Notes under the pieces: model-generated
What the model was told of the DNA's origin: nothing
The model's input: only the letters and a program-made list of their open reading frames with translations
Databases searched by the model: none
From: Sternotherus odoratus
Taxonomy: Eukaryota > Chordata > Testudines > Kinosternidae
Reading direction: 5' to 3'
NCBI GenBank assembly: GCA_032164245.1
Contig: JAVMKO010000001.1
Location: 171,696,934-171,760,933, forward strand
Length of the DNA stretch: 64,000 bases
In this document: positions 33,261 through 43,411 of the stretch, in pieces
Layout: each line of letters starts with the position of its first letter
How positions within the stretch are numbered: the first letter of the stretch is position 1
Position numbers and translations under genes: made by a program

Positions 33261-34979
33261 CTAATAGCCATTTATGGACTTAGCCTCCATGAATTTATCC
33301 AGCTCTCTTTTAAACCCTGTTATAGTCCTAGCCTTCACAGCCTCCTCAGGTAAGGAGTTCCACAGGTTGACTGTGCGCTGTGTGAAGAAGAACTTCCTTT
33401 TATTTGTTTTAAACCTGCTGCACGCCAATTTCATTGAGTGGCCCCTAGTTCTTCTATTTTGGGAACAAGTAAATAACTTTTCCTTATTTACTTCCTCCAC
33501 ACCACTCATAATTTTATATACCTCTATCATAACCCCCTTAAGTCTCCTCTTTTCCAAGCTAAAAAGTCCTAGCCTCTTTAATCTCTCTTCATATGGGACC
33601 CGTTCCAAACCCCTAATCATTTTAGTTGCCCTTCTCTGAACCTTTTCTAGTGCCAGTATATCCTTTTTGAGATGAGGAGACCACATTTGTACGCAGTATT
33701 CAAGATGTGGGCGCACCATGGATTTGTATAAGGGCAATAAGATATTCTCCGACTTATTCTCTATCCCTTTTTTAATGATTCCTAACATCCTGTTTGCTTT
33801 TTTGACTGCCGCTGCACACTGCGTGGATGCCTTCAGAGAACTATCCACAATGACTCCCAGGTCTTTTTCCTGATTGGTTGTAGCTAAATTAGCCCCCATC
33901 ATATTGTATGTATAGTTGGGGTTATTTTTTCCAATGTGCATTACTTTACATTTATCCACATTAAATTTCATTTGCCATTTTGTTGCCCAATCACTTAGTT
34001 TAGTGAGATCTTTTTGAAGTTCTTCACAGTCTGCTTTGGTCCTTACTACTTTGAGCAGTTTAGTATCATCTGCAAACTTTGCCACATCACTGTTTACCCC
34101 TTCCTCCAAATCATTTATAAATAAGTTGAATAGGATCGGTCCCAGGACTGACCCTTGGGGAACACCACTAGTTACCCCTCTCCATTCTGAAAAAGTTCCA
34201 TTTATTCCTACCCTTTGTTCTCTGTCTTTTAACCAGTTTTCAATCCATGAGAAGATCTTCCCTCTTATCCCATGGCAGCTTAATTTACGTAAGAGCCTTT
34301 GGTGAGGGACCTTGTCAAAGGCTTTCTGGAAATCTAAGTACACTATGTCCACCGGATCCCCCTTGTCCACATGTTTGTTGACCCCTTCAAAGAACTCTAA
34401 TAGATTAGTAAGACACGATTTCCCTTTGCAGAAACCATGTTGACTTTTGCCCAACAATTTATGCTCTTCTATGTGTCTGACAATTTTATTCTTTACTATT
34501 GTTTCAACTAATTTTCCTGGTACGGACGTTAGACTGACTGGTCTGTAATTGCCAGGATCACCTCTAGAGCCCTTTTTAAATATTGGCGTTACATTAGCTA
34601 TCTTCCAGTCACTGGGCACAGTAGCCGATTTAAAGGATAGGTTACAAACCCTCGTTAATAGTGCCGCAATTTCACATTTGAGTTCTTTCAGAACTCTTGG
34701 GTGAATGCCATCTGGTCCCGGTGACTTGTTACAGTTAAGTTTATCAATGAGTTCCAGAACCTCCTCTACTGATACTTCAATTTGTGACAATACCTCAGAT
34801 TTGTCACCTACAAAAGACAGCTCAGGTTTAGGAATCTCCCTAACGTCCTCAGCCGTGAAGACTGAAGGAAAGAATTCATTTAGTTTCTCTGCAATGACTG
34901 TCATCTTTAAGTGCTCCTTTTGTATCTCTGTCATCCAGGGGCCCCACTGGTTGTTTAGCAGGCTTCCTGCTTCTGACAT
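33261..34979 (-). CDS. CR1 ORF2 fragment: reverse transcriptase
   Basis: A 572-codon open frame encodes the RT and C-terminal domains of a CR1 retrotransposon, which reverse-transcribe the element's own RNA at a nicked chromosomal site. Visible motifs: NKSPGPDGIHP (about 84-94), VTPIFKKG (130-137), YRPVSLTS (145-152), motif A YLDFQKAFDKVPH (214-226), SGVPQGSVLGPILF (271-284), the catalytic FADD (302-305), and the C-terminal AVKKANRMLGIIKKG (391-405) and [11 protein letters not shown] (423-433). No stop breaks it, and the catalytic aspartates are kept. The start Met is not the natural start: the upstream coding text (KYVRSR, about 34985) is in another frame, so a frameshift lies near 34930-34980, and the N-terminal endonuclease is absent. 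It cannot retrotranspose alone but could be recent. Confidence 0.9.
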   Translation of the reverse strand: MSEAGSLLNNQWGPWMTEIQKEHLKMTVIAEKLNEFFPSVFTAEDVREIPKPELSFVGDKSEVLSQIEVSVEEVLELIDKLNCNKSPGPDGIHPRVLKELKCEIAALLTRVCNLSFKSATVPSDWKIANVTPIFKKGSRGDPGNYRPVSLTSVPGKLVETIVKNKIVRHIEEHKLLGKSQHGFCKGKSCLTNLLEFFEGVNKHVDKGDPVDIVYLDFQKAFDKVPHQRLLRKLSCHGIRGKIFSWIENWLKDREQRVGINGTFSEWRGVTSGVPQGSVLGPILFNLFINDLEEGVNSDVAKFADDTKLLKVVRTKADCEELQKDLTKLSDWATKWQMKFNVDKCKVMHIGKNNPNYTYNMMGANLATTNQEKDLGVIVDSSLKASTQCAAAVKKANRMLGIIKKGIENKSENILLPLYKSMVRPHLEYCVQMWSPHLKKDILALEKVQRRATKMIRGLERVPYEERLKRLGLFSLEKRRLKGVMIEVYKIMSGVEEVNKEKLFTCSQNRRTRGHSMKLACSRFKTNKRKFFFTQRTVNLWNSLPEEAVKARTITGFKRELDKFMEAKSINGY

Positions 34980-35057
34980 ATTTAAAAAACATTTTGTTAT
35001 TACCTTTTGAGTTTTTCGCTAGCTGTTCTTCAAACTCCATTTTAGCTTTTCTTATTA

Positions 35058-35322
35058 CCGTATTTTTCGCCCTATAAGACGCACTTTTTCTTCCCCAAAA
35101 CGGGGGGGGAAAAGTTGGTGCGTCTTATAGGGCGAATGTCTTATAGGGGGAAAAAAAAAAAAAAAAAAAAAAGCGCCTCGCTCTCCCGTCCCCGCCGCGC
35201 GGCAGGGACGGGAGAGCGAGGCGCTTTTTTTTTTTTTTTTTTTTTTTTTTGGTCCGGATTTTTTATTAAAAAACGAGGGGGCGTCTTATAGGCCGGAGCG
35301 TCCTATAAGACGAAAAATACGG
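35058..35322. mobile_element. 265-bp TA-target MITE with long hairpin core
   Basis: Terminal repeats ccgtatttttcgccctataa and, from the right, ccgtatttttcgtcttatag are flanked by TA (35056-35057, 35323-35324). Removing it restores the CR1 text attac/attcttacac. The centre is an A-run (35151-35172), a perfect 20-bp inverted repeat (35173-35192 and 35205-35224) around a GC loop, and a T-run (35225-35250). The A and T runs can pair and extend the stem. Superfamily is uncertain (TA-targeting; similar ends to 22559-22695). Confidence 0.9.
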
Positions 35323-35446
35323 TACATTCTTACACTTTATTTAAAATAAAAACATTCAGTTTAGGCACCCAGTCATATCATTCTCTGAAAGACACTACAC
35401 AGCAGCCATTAGAACAGGTGTAAACTATGGATTTAATAATATAGAT

Positions 35447-35765
35447 TAGGGGTAGGCAACTGATGGCATGTGTGCCGAAGGCAGCACGCCAGCTGATTTT
35501 CAGCGGCACTCACACAGCCCGTATCCTGAGCACTGATCCAGGGGGGAGGGGGTTTCTGCATTTTAATTTAATTTTAAATGAAGCTTCTTAAACATTTTAA
35601 AAACCTTATTTACTTTACATACAACAATAGTTTAGTTCTATATTATAGACTTATTGAAAGAGACTTTCTAAAAACATTAAAATGTATCACTGGCATGCGA
35701 AACCTTAAATTAGAGTGAATAAATGAAAACTCGGCACACCCCTTCTGAAAGGTTGCCGACCCCTG
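35447..35765. mobile_element. 319-bp hAT-type MITE
   Basis: It begins taggggtaggcaac and ends gttgccgacccctg, close inverted repeats of hAT type. A perfect 8-bp target duplication, atatagat, lies at 35439-35446 and 35766-35773. The interior is AT-rich and non-coding apart from a gaaaccttaaattag-like stretch near the right end. Confidence 0.95.
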
Positions 35766-35949
35766 ATATAGATCAATGTTAGTTTGGGCCTTTGCTATCT
35801 GTTTCTTCCTGCGGTTTAACTTTATTTGCTAGAACTAAATGCTACAGTGACGTGCAGGCATTTAAACTCATGGAGATTGGATGGGGTATAAAGCCATGCA
35901 GAATTTGACCCTTGTGCTTGGAAAGGAATTTCTGATTTTGAATCACTTA

Positions 35950-36110
35950 TGTTGCTATGTGTGATCTGTGGAAAATCACTTAGCCCACCTGTGTCTCAGT
36001 TTCCCCCTCTGCAATCTGGGACTAATACCTATCCACACGGTGATAGGAATCATTCGTTATTATTAATCACTTGTAATACTGTTATGTTGTTTTTACTGAA
36101 AGGGGGCAAT
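35950..36110 (+). repeat. MIR SINE fragment
   Basis: The phrases ggaaaatcacttagccc, tgtctcagtttccccc and gggactaatacctat are in the order of the MIR core and tail (CORE-SINE). The tRNA-like head is absent or too decayed to see. Confidence 0.65.
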
Positions 36111-36624
36111 AAATGTCCCTGTTAAAAATAAATAAATTGTAATTTGTATGGCAGATTTCCATTTATGCTGAGTAGGTAACTAAACTCTGGTGAAACAAGT
36201 AGAAAGCTGATCCTGCTCTACAGACGATGGTATATAAGTGCCCCGGTAGCCAGCAAGTCAAGGAACGGTTAAATTCAATCTTTGTAGGAAGAGACAAGCG
36301 CTATGCTTCATAGAATCATAGGCTGGAAGAGACCTAGAGGGGTTATCTATTCCAGCTCCTTAATCTGAGGCAGGGCAAAGTAAGCCTAGACCATTCCTGA
36401 CAGGTGCTTGTCTAGCCTGTTAAAAATCTTCAATGAGGGGGATTCCACAACCTCCCCCAGAAGCCTATTTCAGTGCTTAACTATCTTTATAGGTAGAAAG
36501 ATTTTCCTATTATCTAACCTAAATCTTCCTTGCTGCAGATTAAGCTCATTACTTCTCCTACCTTCCATGGACAGCCTCCGTGTAATGGCTCCACCACCCA
36601 TGCACATATTCGCGTATTCGAATA

Positions 36625-36965
36625 CAGTAAGACCTCCATTTAACGGACTAATTCGGGCGAGGGGGTGTCCGTTAAATCAAAAAGTCCGTTATTTAATAAT
36701 AATAAAAAAATGAGCTGTCGGAGCAGCAGCCCGCCCGCCACAGGGTCGGGGCGGCAGCTCTGCAGCCCGCCCGCTGCCGGGACCCGAGCACCGGCTGCCG
36801 GGAGCCGTCAGCCAGCCCGCCCAGGCACCGGCTGCTGGGAGCCGGGCGGCAGCCGGCAGCCAGCCCACCAGAAATGGATAAGGAATGCATCAGACTTGCT
36901 CAGAAATTTTGTCCGTTGCATCCGAAGTCCGTTAAATCGAGGTCCGTTAAATCGAGGGTTTACTG
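36625..36965. mobile_element. 341-bp Tigger-like MITE
   Basis: Terminal repeats cagtaagacctccatttaac and, reversed from the right end, cagtaaaccctcgatttaac; target TA at 36623-36624 and 36966-36967. The subterminal gtccgttaaatc is repeated. The ends match pogo/Tigger elements. The middle holds a GC-rich minisatellite-like part (cagcccgcccgc, ggctgccgggag). Non-coding. Confidence 0.9.
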
Positions 36966-37267
36966 TATTGTTATCAGATCCCCACTCAATCTTCTTGTCT
37001 CATGCCTAAACATGTCCAGTTTCTGTAATGTTTCCTCTTTGGTCAGGTTTTGGAAACCTTTCATCATTTTTATTGTTCTCGGCTGGTCTCTTTCCAATGT
37101 GTCCATATTTCCTATGGTGTGGCACCGAGAACTGGACTTAGGACTCCAGCTGAGGCCTCACACGTGCCAAGCAGGCCAAAACAGTTATCCCCCATTTTTT
37201 GTCCAGCACTCCTGTTAGTAACCCCGGAAGGATATTAACCTTTTCCACAACTGTATCACATTATTGA

Positions 37268-37327
37268 CTAATAAACGTACTGAAGTATAAGCTTTCGTGG
37301 GCTAGTACCCACTTCGTCAGACGCACT
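37268..37327 (-). ncRNA. Hammerhead-ribozyme-like core, decayed
   Basis: On the minus strand the order is ctgacga (37320-37314), a stem of gtggg paired with cccac (37297-37301 and 37308-37312), then gaaa (37296-37293). This is the hammerhead core CUGANGA, stem II, GAAA. Directly after it, agc-ttat-act could form a weak stem III, with one mismatch in this copy. Stem I is not convincing. Hammerheads of this minimal kind are known in Penelope-like retroelements and related repeats. The insertion sits in CR1 text and is about 60 nt. It is probably a fragment of such an element and is unlikely to be active. Confidence 0.4.
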
Positions 37328-37538
37328 CTCATTCAATTTGTGATCCACTCACAGATCCTTTTAAGCAGTATTACTACCTAGCCAGTTATTCCCCATTTTG
37401 TATCATGCATTTGATTTTCCTTCCCAAGCGTAGTGCTTTGCCCTTGTGTTTAATGAACTTCATCTTGCAGATTTTAAGATCTTTCCCTGGATCTGCCAAG
37501 CATGTAGGGAAGATCCTCTAGCCAAGTTCCTTGGGGAC

Positions 37539-38265
37539 TGTCATGGGTCCGACACTCACCCCTGCTGCGCCTCCCACTGGTCGACTGGGGAATCAGCTCC
37601 TTCAGCATCCAGAGCGCCCTCCGCAGGTTGATGCCCCGCTCCTTTGCTGGCCCCGTGTCCCTCCCAGACCCCGGTGCCCTCCGACGGTGGGTGCTGCACC
37701 CCTGCAGTACCCCCTTGTGTGTGAGGGTCTCCCCTCCCCAGGCGAACCCTCTACCCCCTATCCCCACCTCGCCTCAGAGTGTGCCACTGTCAGTCACCAC
37801 TTGCCCCCGCTCACTGGGGCGGACTGCAGTATCATGGCCTCTCATCACAGGCAAGGAGGGTTGGCCTGCTGTCGCTATCTCCAGCCCTGGGCTGCCCCCT
37901 GCAACCCTGGTACTCCTGGGCCGGTCCTTGTGTCAGGCCCAGAGGCCTGGGGCTCTCGGCTAGAACCTGCCCAGCTCCCTCTGCCCTGCCCCAGCTCTGC
38001 CCTAACCCAGGTACCTGGCTCAAGCTCTGGCAGTCAGGCCTGTCTCCCTCTGAGTACAGAGGAGACTGTTCTCCCTAGGCCCCTGACTCCCAGCCTTTAT
38101 ACAGGCCTGTGTTTGGGGCGTGGCCACGTAGCTGGGCCTAATGCCCAATCAGGCCTGAAAAGCCTGCTGGCTCCCAGCCTTAACCCCCTACTTGGGCTAT
38201 TTCAAACTCCTTTTGGGGCTTTCCCAAGCCCCTTTCGGTAGGGGGCGGGTGGTCACCCCGCCACA
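37539..38265 (-). mobile_element. Solo LTR (antisense), 727 bp
   Basis: On the minus strand it begins TGTGGCGGGGTGACC (38265) and ends CCCATGACA (37539), with TG...CA ends. A TATA box (tgtataaaggctgg, about 38091-38104) is present. Target duplication GGGAC is perfect at 37534-37538 and 38266-38270, the 5-bp size usual for retrovirus-like or gypsy-like integration. There is no internal region, so two LTRs of a provirus recombined to leave one. The long open frames on either strand inside it are LTR sequence and not genes. Confidence 0.9.
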
Positions 38266-38274
38266 GGGACCAAA

Positions 38275-38715
38275 TATTAAAGAGGCGGCAGTGTTTGACC
38301 AGCCTTTTTACAGCGGGGAGAAGCTGAACCTCTCTCTGTACTGATGTGGAGAAATCAGTTTGGGGGCCAGAAGCCAAAGGACAGAACATGACCTAATTAG
38401 GTCAGAAAGGTTGATGCGCTGTTTATTTTGAATCTGACCAAACCAGGCACTTCCCTGGGAGAAAAGGGACAGCTGTTAATACTTGCAGTGCAGATCTTCA
38501 GGATCAGTCGGGGTTATTTTCCCCTGCAGACAAGGAACTGTTCTACTTACATTCCTTGGACCAACAAACCAGATCTGTTTATTTTCACTACTCTGAAGGA
38601 AGTGGTTCTGTTTTGCTTTATTGCTCTGAAGCCAGGGGACTAGTTTGTGTTTCTTACCTAGAGACAAGGGCAAACCTGGTTGTGGCTTTTAAGTGCTGCC
38701 ACAATAGAAATGTTG

Positions 38716-38747
<32 letters not shown>

Positions 38748-39230
38748 TAATAATAAATAGATTTGTATAAAGCACTGTGGACTAGGACACTCTTCAACAA
38801 AAACATTTTCCAGAAGGGATAAGACATCTGTCAAATCTCCCAGCTGGATGGTGTCCAATCTTGGGATGTGGAAGAGGTCAAACCCAGGTCACTCACTGCA
38901 TGTCTCACCTGGACCTTGTGGCTACAGAGCCAAGAGTTTGAAAGCCCTGTTTTCAGTGTAGTCCATTGTGGCTCCACACTCCTTGCATTATCCTGTGATT
39001 TGTAAGGGTATGTGAAAGCTACAGCACTGCAAAATGGGGTCCTATATGGAAAGATAAGAGGAAAGTATTCAAGAGTCATCACAGTGCAGCATTTAATCAG
39101 ATCAATGGCAGCCAGTCAAAAATAAGGTTAATTTCTTTGTAGTATAGACAGTGCACTTAGTAGCAGCCTGGTCACTGATGTTGCTGCAGCATGAAGAAGG
39201 TGGTAGGCAAAGCTATGAGCAATTAAACAC
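38275..39230. other. Stretch without recognised genes
   Basis: Unassigned sequence with one trinucleotide microsatellite (38715-38757). No exon was recognised. Confidence 0.5.
38715..38757. repeat. (AAT)n microsatellite
   Basis: About fourteen aat units with one interruption near the end. Confidence 0.95.
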
Positions 39231-39234
39231 TTTC

Positions 39235-39541
39235 TGTTGGGGAATGATGGGCACCTGGATGGTAACCACTGGGCTAACAATGTAATTGGGAGAATATAAA
39301 TGGAAAGACTGGAACCCCCAAGAGTTTAGAAGGAAAACTCAGAGGATGAGCCTGGGCTGAGGAGTGAAGGCTGGAGGGAAACCTCCCCTTGCTGTAAGCT
39401 TGTGTTACACTGATAATTTGTAAGAAAAGAATAAATGCACATGTTGGTGAAAGGTTAACAACCGGTTCTGTGCTGGGATGGTGTGAACTGGCCAGGCAGT
39501 GAAGTATGTTGTGTAGCAGTGGAGGGGTCCTGTGATATGCA
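39235..39541 (+). mobile_element. Short LTR-like element
   Basis: Starts tgttggggaatgatggg; has a TATA-like gaatataaatgg (about 39292-39303) and a poly(A) signal AATAAA (about 39429-39434), then ends around tgatatgca. The flanks share actt (left acttt at 39229-39233, right acttag). The order and size fit a short LTR, but the ends and target duplication are only approximate. Confidence 0.45.
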
Positions 39542-41205
39542 CTTAGCCAAAAGTTTCACTCAAAACCACTTCAGTGTTTCCAAACATTCGCTTGAACTGT
39601 CTTCATATTTAATTATATAACACCATCAAATCCCCTTTGCTAGAGATTTATTAACAGGATTTGTCTGCATGCTTTGATCTTTGAATTTTTTTAAATTATC
39701 TTGGATGTTCACAAAGCCTTTAGATAAGATTTTATGCTGATAAAAAGGCTCAATTATGACAGGATGACTATTTAGTGACAACATATCTTAGAGAGAGAGA
39801 GAGAGATTCTTTAGACTCAGGGGTGTCCAAACTTTTTGGGAAGAGGGCCAGATTTGGTAAGGTGAAGATGTGTGAGGGCCGACCCCCTCCCCCCCCGCCG
39901 CGCTCTTGCTCTCCCCCCCCCCCCCCCCGCTCTCCTCCCGCCGCTCCGGCGTGCTCTCGCTCCCCCCCCCCGACTTTATAATCAAGTGCCCTGTTGAATG
40001 AATGAGGTGTGAATGAGGAAGGAGAGACAGATCAAGGACAATCAAACTTGTCAAGTGGGCTGACTAAGAGCAGACATAACCCTCAGGGGTTAGCACCAGA
40101 CCAGAGAGAAGCAGCAAAAAGGAGCAATGGACACAGACCCAGATTTGCAGGAGAGGGAAGCTGCTATAAAATAGCGAACTTGGCAAAAATTTTATCTTGC
40201 GCCTCTGCCCCCCCCCCATTCCCTTTTCCTGGAGCACTGCTTATTTTAAACTTTTTAAATGAATATTGCATAAGGTAGCATTGCATATTAGAATATATGT
40301 TTGGTTTGTAATTTCATTATTTACCTTATATATTTAATGAAAATAAATGAATAATTTGATAGTCTTGATATTGTTGTTCTTTTTATTTTGCGCCCTCCAC
40401 CAGACATCCTCCACAGTCCACACCAATCCTCACAGCCCAGCATCCCAAACACTCATCCACACTTGACCCTGCCCCCCTTCCCTGGCCACACTCACCAGCT
40501 CTGGAGGTCTCTGGCTCCAAGGGGACTCTCCAGCCAAAAGCACTAGCTCCATGGCTCCCATTGGGAGCTGGAGCAGGGCTTGCGGGGGAGGGGGGGGGAA
40601 GAGAGCCAGGAAGTATCCAGCAGGTAGGTCCGTGGCTGGATCTCGGTTGGGGAGGTGGAGGGGGTCTCTTCCCCCCACCTTCTTCTGCTAGTGCCTGCAA
40701 TCAGACCCCACACCCCTGCACTATGCATGCCCCGCAGGCAGCAGGAAGGTGAAAGACCTGTTCTCCTAGCCATCATCACCTCCTGGGGTGTGGGGCCAAT
40801 TATGGACTCAGCAGGAGGGGGGGAGGGGGGGACAGGAGCAGCCCCGGTAGCTGGAGGCTCTCTGTCTTGGTGGCCCTTAAGCCTCATATCTCATATCTAC
40901 TGATTAATGGCTCTAATTAAGGAATGAAATCAAGCATGTGAAGACAGGGGATCTTTAGGTGCTTGTTTGGTAGTTTTCTCTTCCTGGCACACAACTCATC
41001 TAAATATCACTGCGCTTTCATTTATTACAGAAAAAAGTTTTTAAATGCCCTGAAAACTATTTAAAATGCAATTTGCTAATTTAAAAATAGAGATGATGGT
41101 AGCTATTCCCTGCAAAGTGGGAAAGCACCCTGTTCCCCAGCAGACATGCGGGGCTCCTGCCACTTGCCTCCCCCCGGCACCGGCTCTTCTCCCCCCCCCC
41201 CCTCC

Positions 41206-41425
41206 AGCCGCGCTCTCGCTCTTCTTCCCTCCCCCTCCTCTCCAGCCGCGCTCTCGCTCTTCTTCCCTCCCCCTCCCCTCCAGCCGCGCTCTCGCTCTTC
41301 TTCCCTCCCCCCTCCAGCCGCGCTCTCGCTCTTCTTCCCTCCCCCTCCCCTCCAGCCGCGCACTCGCTCTTCTTCCCTCCCCCTCCCCTCCAGCCGCGCT
41401 CTCGCTCTTCTTCCCTCCCCCCTCC
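41206..41425. repeat. 37-bp minisatellite, six units
   Basis: The unit is ccagccgcgctctcgctctt followed by cttccctccccctcccct, with one shorter unit and one a/t substitution (gcgcactc). It lies in the 2.1-kb hAT element. Large open frames on both strands across it are low-complexity artefacts. Confidence 0.95.
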
Positions 41426-41514
41426 CCCCCCTTCCTCCCTCCCTCCCTCCCCCCCCCCCGCTCCGGCCGTGCTCTCACTCCCCCCCTCCCCTGGCTTGCC
41501 TTGCCTTGCCTCGC

Positions 41515-41745
41515 CTCGTGCCCCGGCCCCGGCTCTGACTCCGCTCTTCTCTGCCGGCTCTGCCTCGCTTCGCCTCGTGCCCCGGCCCTGACTCCGCTCT
41601 TCTCCCCCGGCTCCGCCTCGTGCCCCGGCCCCGCCTCCGCCTCCGCTCTTCTCCGCCGGCTCCGCCTCACCTCGTGCCCCGGCCCCGGCTCCGCCTCCGC
41701 TCTTCTCCCCCGGCTCCGCCTCCGCTCTTCTCCCCCCCCCCCCCC
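41515..41745. repeat. About 45-58-bp minisatellite, four units
   Basis: Each unit starts cctcgtgccccggccc and contains ctccgctcttctcc followed by cggctccg. It is adjacent to the 37-bp array and in the same hAT element. Confidence 0.9.
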
Positions 41746-41924
41746 GCTCGCCTCTTACTGACCCCGCCCCTCTCCTTCGGCTGCGGCTCCGCGCACTGGT
41801 TGGAGACAGTGCTGGCGGGCCGCATAGTATTGATTTTAGAAAAGCGTCTGCGGGCCGGTTAAAATTAGAACACGGGCCTCAATTGGCCCCCGGGCCGGAC
41901 TTTGGACATGCCTGCTTTAGAGCA

Positions 41925-43190
41925 TAGATGTTTTCAATGGTCTATTAAATTATTTGAATAGTGGCTTATTTATTTTACCTTAAATCTAAACTGGGTGTTT
42001 TCCAATTACCTGACCTTAAAAACTGTATAGAATCCAGGGAACTGCAAATAACATGTATATTTTAAATATTGACTAAATTCAGCAGAAGAAACACTGCAGA
42101 ATGCACCGAGCACCAGATAGAATGATGACTGAAATGAAGGACAACAAATGCTAAAGATGTGCAGCAACAAAGGCACAATGTTTTCTACATGTTATGCCAA
42201 AATAAGCAATTTTATGGTATATAATCATAATTTGAAATATTGATCATACTCCTCTCATGCTCATCATAACCATGTCACTGTTACCTTGTGATTCTCATTA
42301 GTTTGTAGAATCCACTTGTGTCGTGTCTTATAGTTAAATTGTAGGCTGCTTGAGACCCGGTGTATGTTTATACACGATCTATCAGAGTGAAGCGGGGATC
42401 TTTAGGCACTACTTCAATGCAAATAATAAGGCTGCATAATAGACACTGTCTTCTCTAGGCTACTGTAACTCCATTGAATCCCATCTCATATAAAATTGAA
42501 CAGACCTCTCCTTTTAAAGGTGTTATGTCCTACCAAAAGACTGATCCCCTAAAAGTAGAAATTCTTCCCCACAATGGGGAAGATAATCCTCTGGTTCTGT
42601 GGTTTTAAGTAAGGCTGCCAGTCTCAGAAGATTTCTTTTCAGAGTAATGGTGGATTAGATGCTTTCCAAGATATCTGGTCAGACTTCTTGAAAGTTTAAA
42701 TGTAGCTAACACAGGACAAATTAGACAATGGTGTTCACTGATCGCATTATAACTTCTGTATTCTTCCCATTTCTTGCAAAAATGTGCTATGTTTTGGAAC
42801 CACCATAGACATTTCTAATAGTAGAATAATTTAATTGATGTGTGCAATTCTCTTTTGTTAGAAATTTCTCTATTGATTTTTAAGACTTTTTTTTCCTTCC
42901 CTCTTCTGTTTTCAGTAGTGCTTTTTATTTGTCATCAGCCAGCTTTGTTGGCAAGGGGGAAAAAAACACCTAAAGCAAAATAATTTCCTTTGCAGAATTT
43001 TCTCATAGAAAACTGGACAGTCCATAAAAATATACTCCTGGACTTTCCACTTGTTCCAATAAGCTGGCTGCATGGTTTGCTTCTCCCTCCGCCTGGGGGT
43101 GGGGGAAAAGGAGGTTCAGTTCCTGAAGTCTTAGATCTCAGGAGATCTAGCAGAGTCCAACGCCATCTACACCTAGGTTCTGGACAGTCA
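41925..43190. other. Stretch without recognised genes
   Basis: AT-rich sequence without assignable repeat or coding exon. Confidence 0.5.
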
Positions 43191-43196
43191 TACTGC

Positions 43197-43411
43197 CAGG
43201 GCCAGCTCTAGATTTTTTTGCTACCCAAGCAAAAAAAAAAAAAATCCCCACCCCCCTTTTTTTTGGCTTTTACATGTGTTTGTACTCTGCCATGTTTTGT
43301 TGTTGTTGTTCTCCAAAAAAACACACAAAATACCCTTACAAATACACAACCCCCAAAGCCCAGCACTATCCACACTGTACCCACCTTTGCCAGCCTCTAA
43401 AGCCGGCCCTG
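43197..43411. mobile_element. 215-bp hAT-type MITE
   Basis: Begins cagggccagctctag and ends aaagccggccctg, matching the CAGGGCCGGC end family of the element at 21035-21633. Flanking 8-mers catactgc and aatactcc agree at six positions, a decayed target duplication. The interior is a poly-A/C-rich, non-coding stretch. Confidence 0.75.

Larger units (their letters stand above)
33063..35344 (-). mobile_element. CR1 LINE, 5-prime truncated, well preserved
   Basis: On the minus strand the 3-prime end (33063 leftwards) carries the typical CR1 terminus (ctgacccagtatggccgttc followed by ttacgttcttatgt, with the short tandem tail of CR1). The body encodes the reverse transcriptase ORF at 33261-34979. 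The 5-prime part, including the endonuclease, is missing beyond about 35344. A TA-MITE (35058-35322) is inserted near the truncated end. CR1 is the dominant LINE of turtles, crocodilians and birds, and 5-prime truncation is its usual fate. Confidence 0.95.
36308..37533 (-). mobile_element. CR1 LINE, older copy, with insertions
   Basis: The 3-prime end at 36308 (minus strand) has the CR1 terminal text ggtctcttccagcc and continues upstream through the untranslated region and RT C-terminal coding portion to about 37533. The reading frame is heavily decayed. Insertions: a Tigger-like MITE (36625-36965) and a roughly 60-nt insert (about 37268-37327). The solo LTR at 37539-38265 lies at its 5-prime edge. 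Confidence 0.8.
39818..41914. mobile_element. 2.1-kb hAT-type element, non-coding
   Basis: The left end caggggtgtccaaactt and the right end, reversed, caggcatgtccaaagtcc are hAT-type terminal repeats. The flanks ctttagac (39809-39816) and ctttagag (41915-41922) are an 8-bp target duplication with one mismatch. The interior has C-runs, two minisatellites (41206-41425, 41515-41745) and AT-rich parts, but I find no transposase. It is unusually long for a non-coding hAT derivative. Confidence 0.85.

Noticed and set aside
34036..34305. Plus-strand frames overlapping the CR1 RT ORF.
   Set aside because: They are mirror frames of the reverse transcriptase on the minus strand.
35173..35250. A bacterial-style terminator: GC hairpin followed by T-run.
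   Set aside because: The context is vertebrate, and the hairpin is the core of a TA-flanked MITE with an A-run on the other side.
37531..38241. A 236-codon plus-strand frame.
   Set aside because: It lies inside the solo LTR at 37539-38265 and has no conserved domain; GC-rich LTR sequence keeps frames open by chance.
41206..41745. A CRISPR-like array of regularly spaced repeats.
   Set aside because: Units abut with no unique spacers; it is a minisatellite in a hAT element in a eukaryotic genome.
41066..41761. A 231-codon frame rich in Pro, Ser and Leu.
   Set aside because: It is the translation of a C/T-rich minisatellite; frames are also open on the opposite strand for the same reason.
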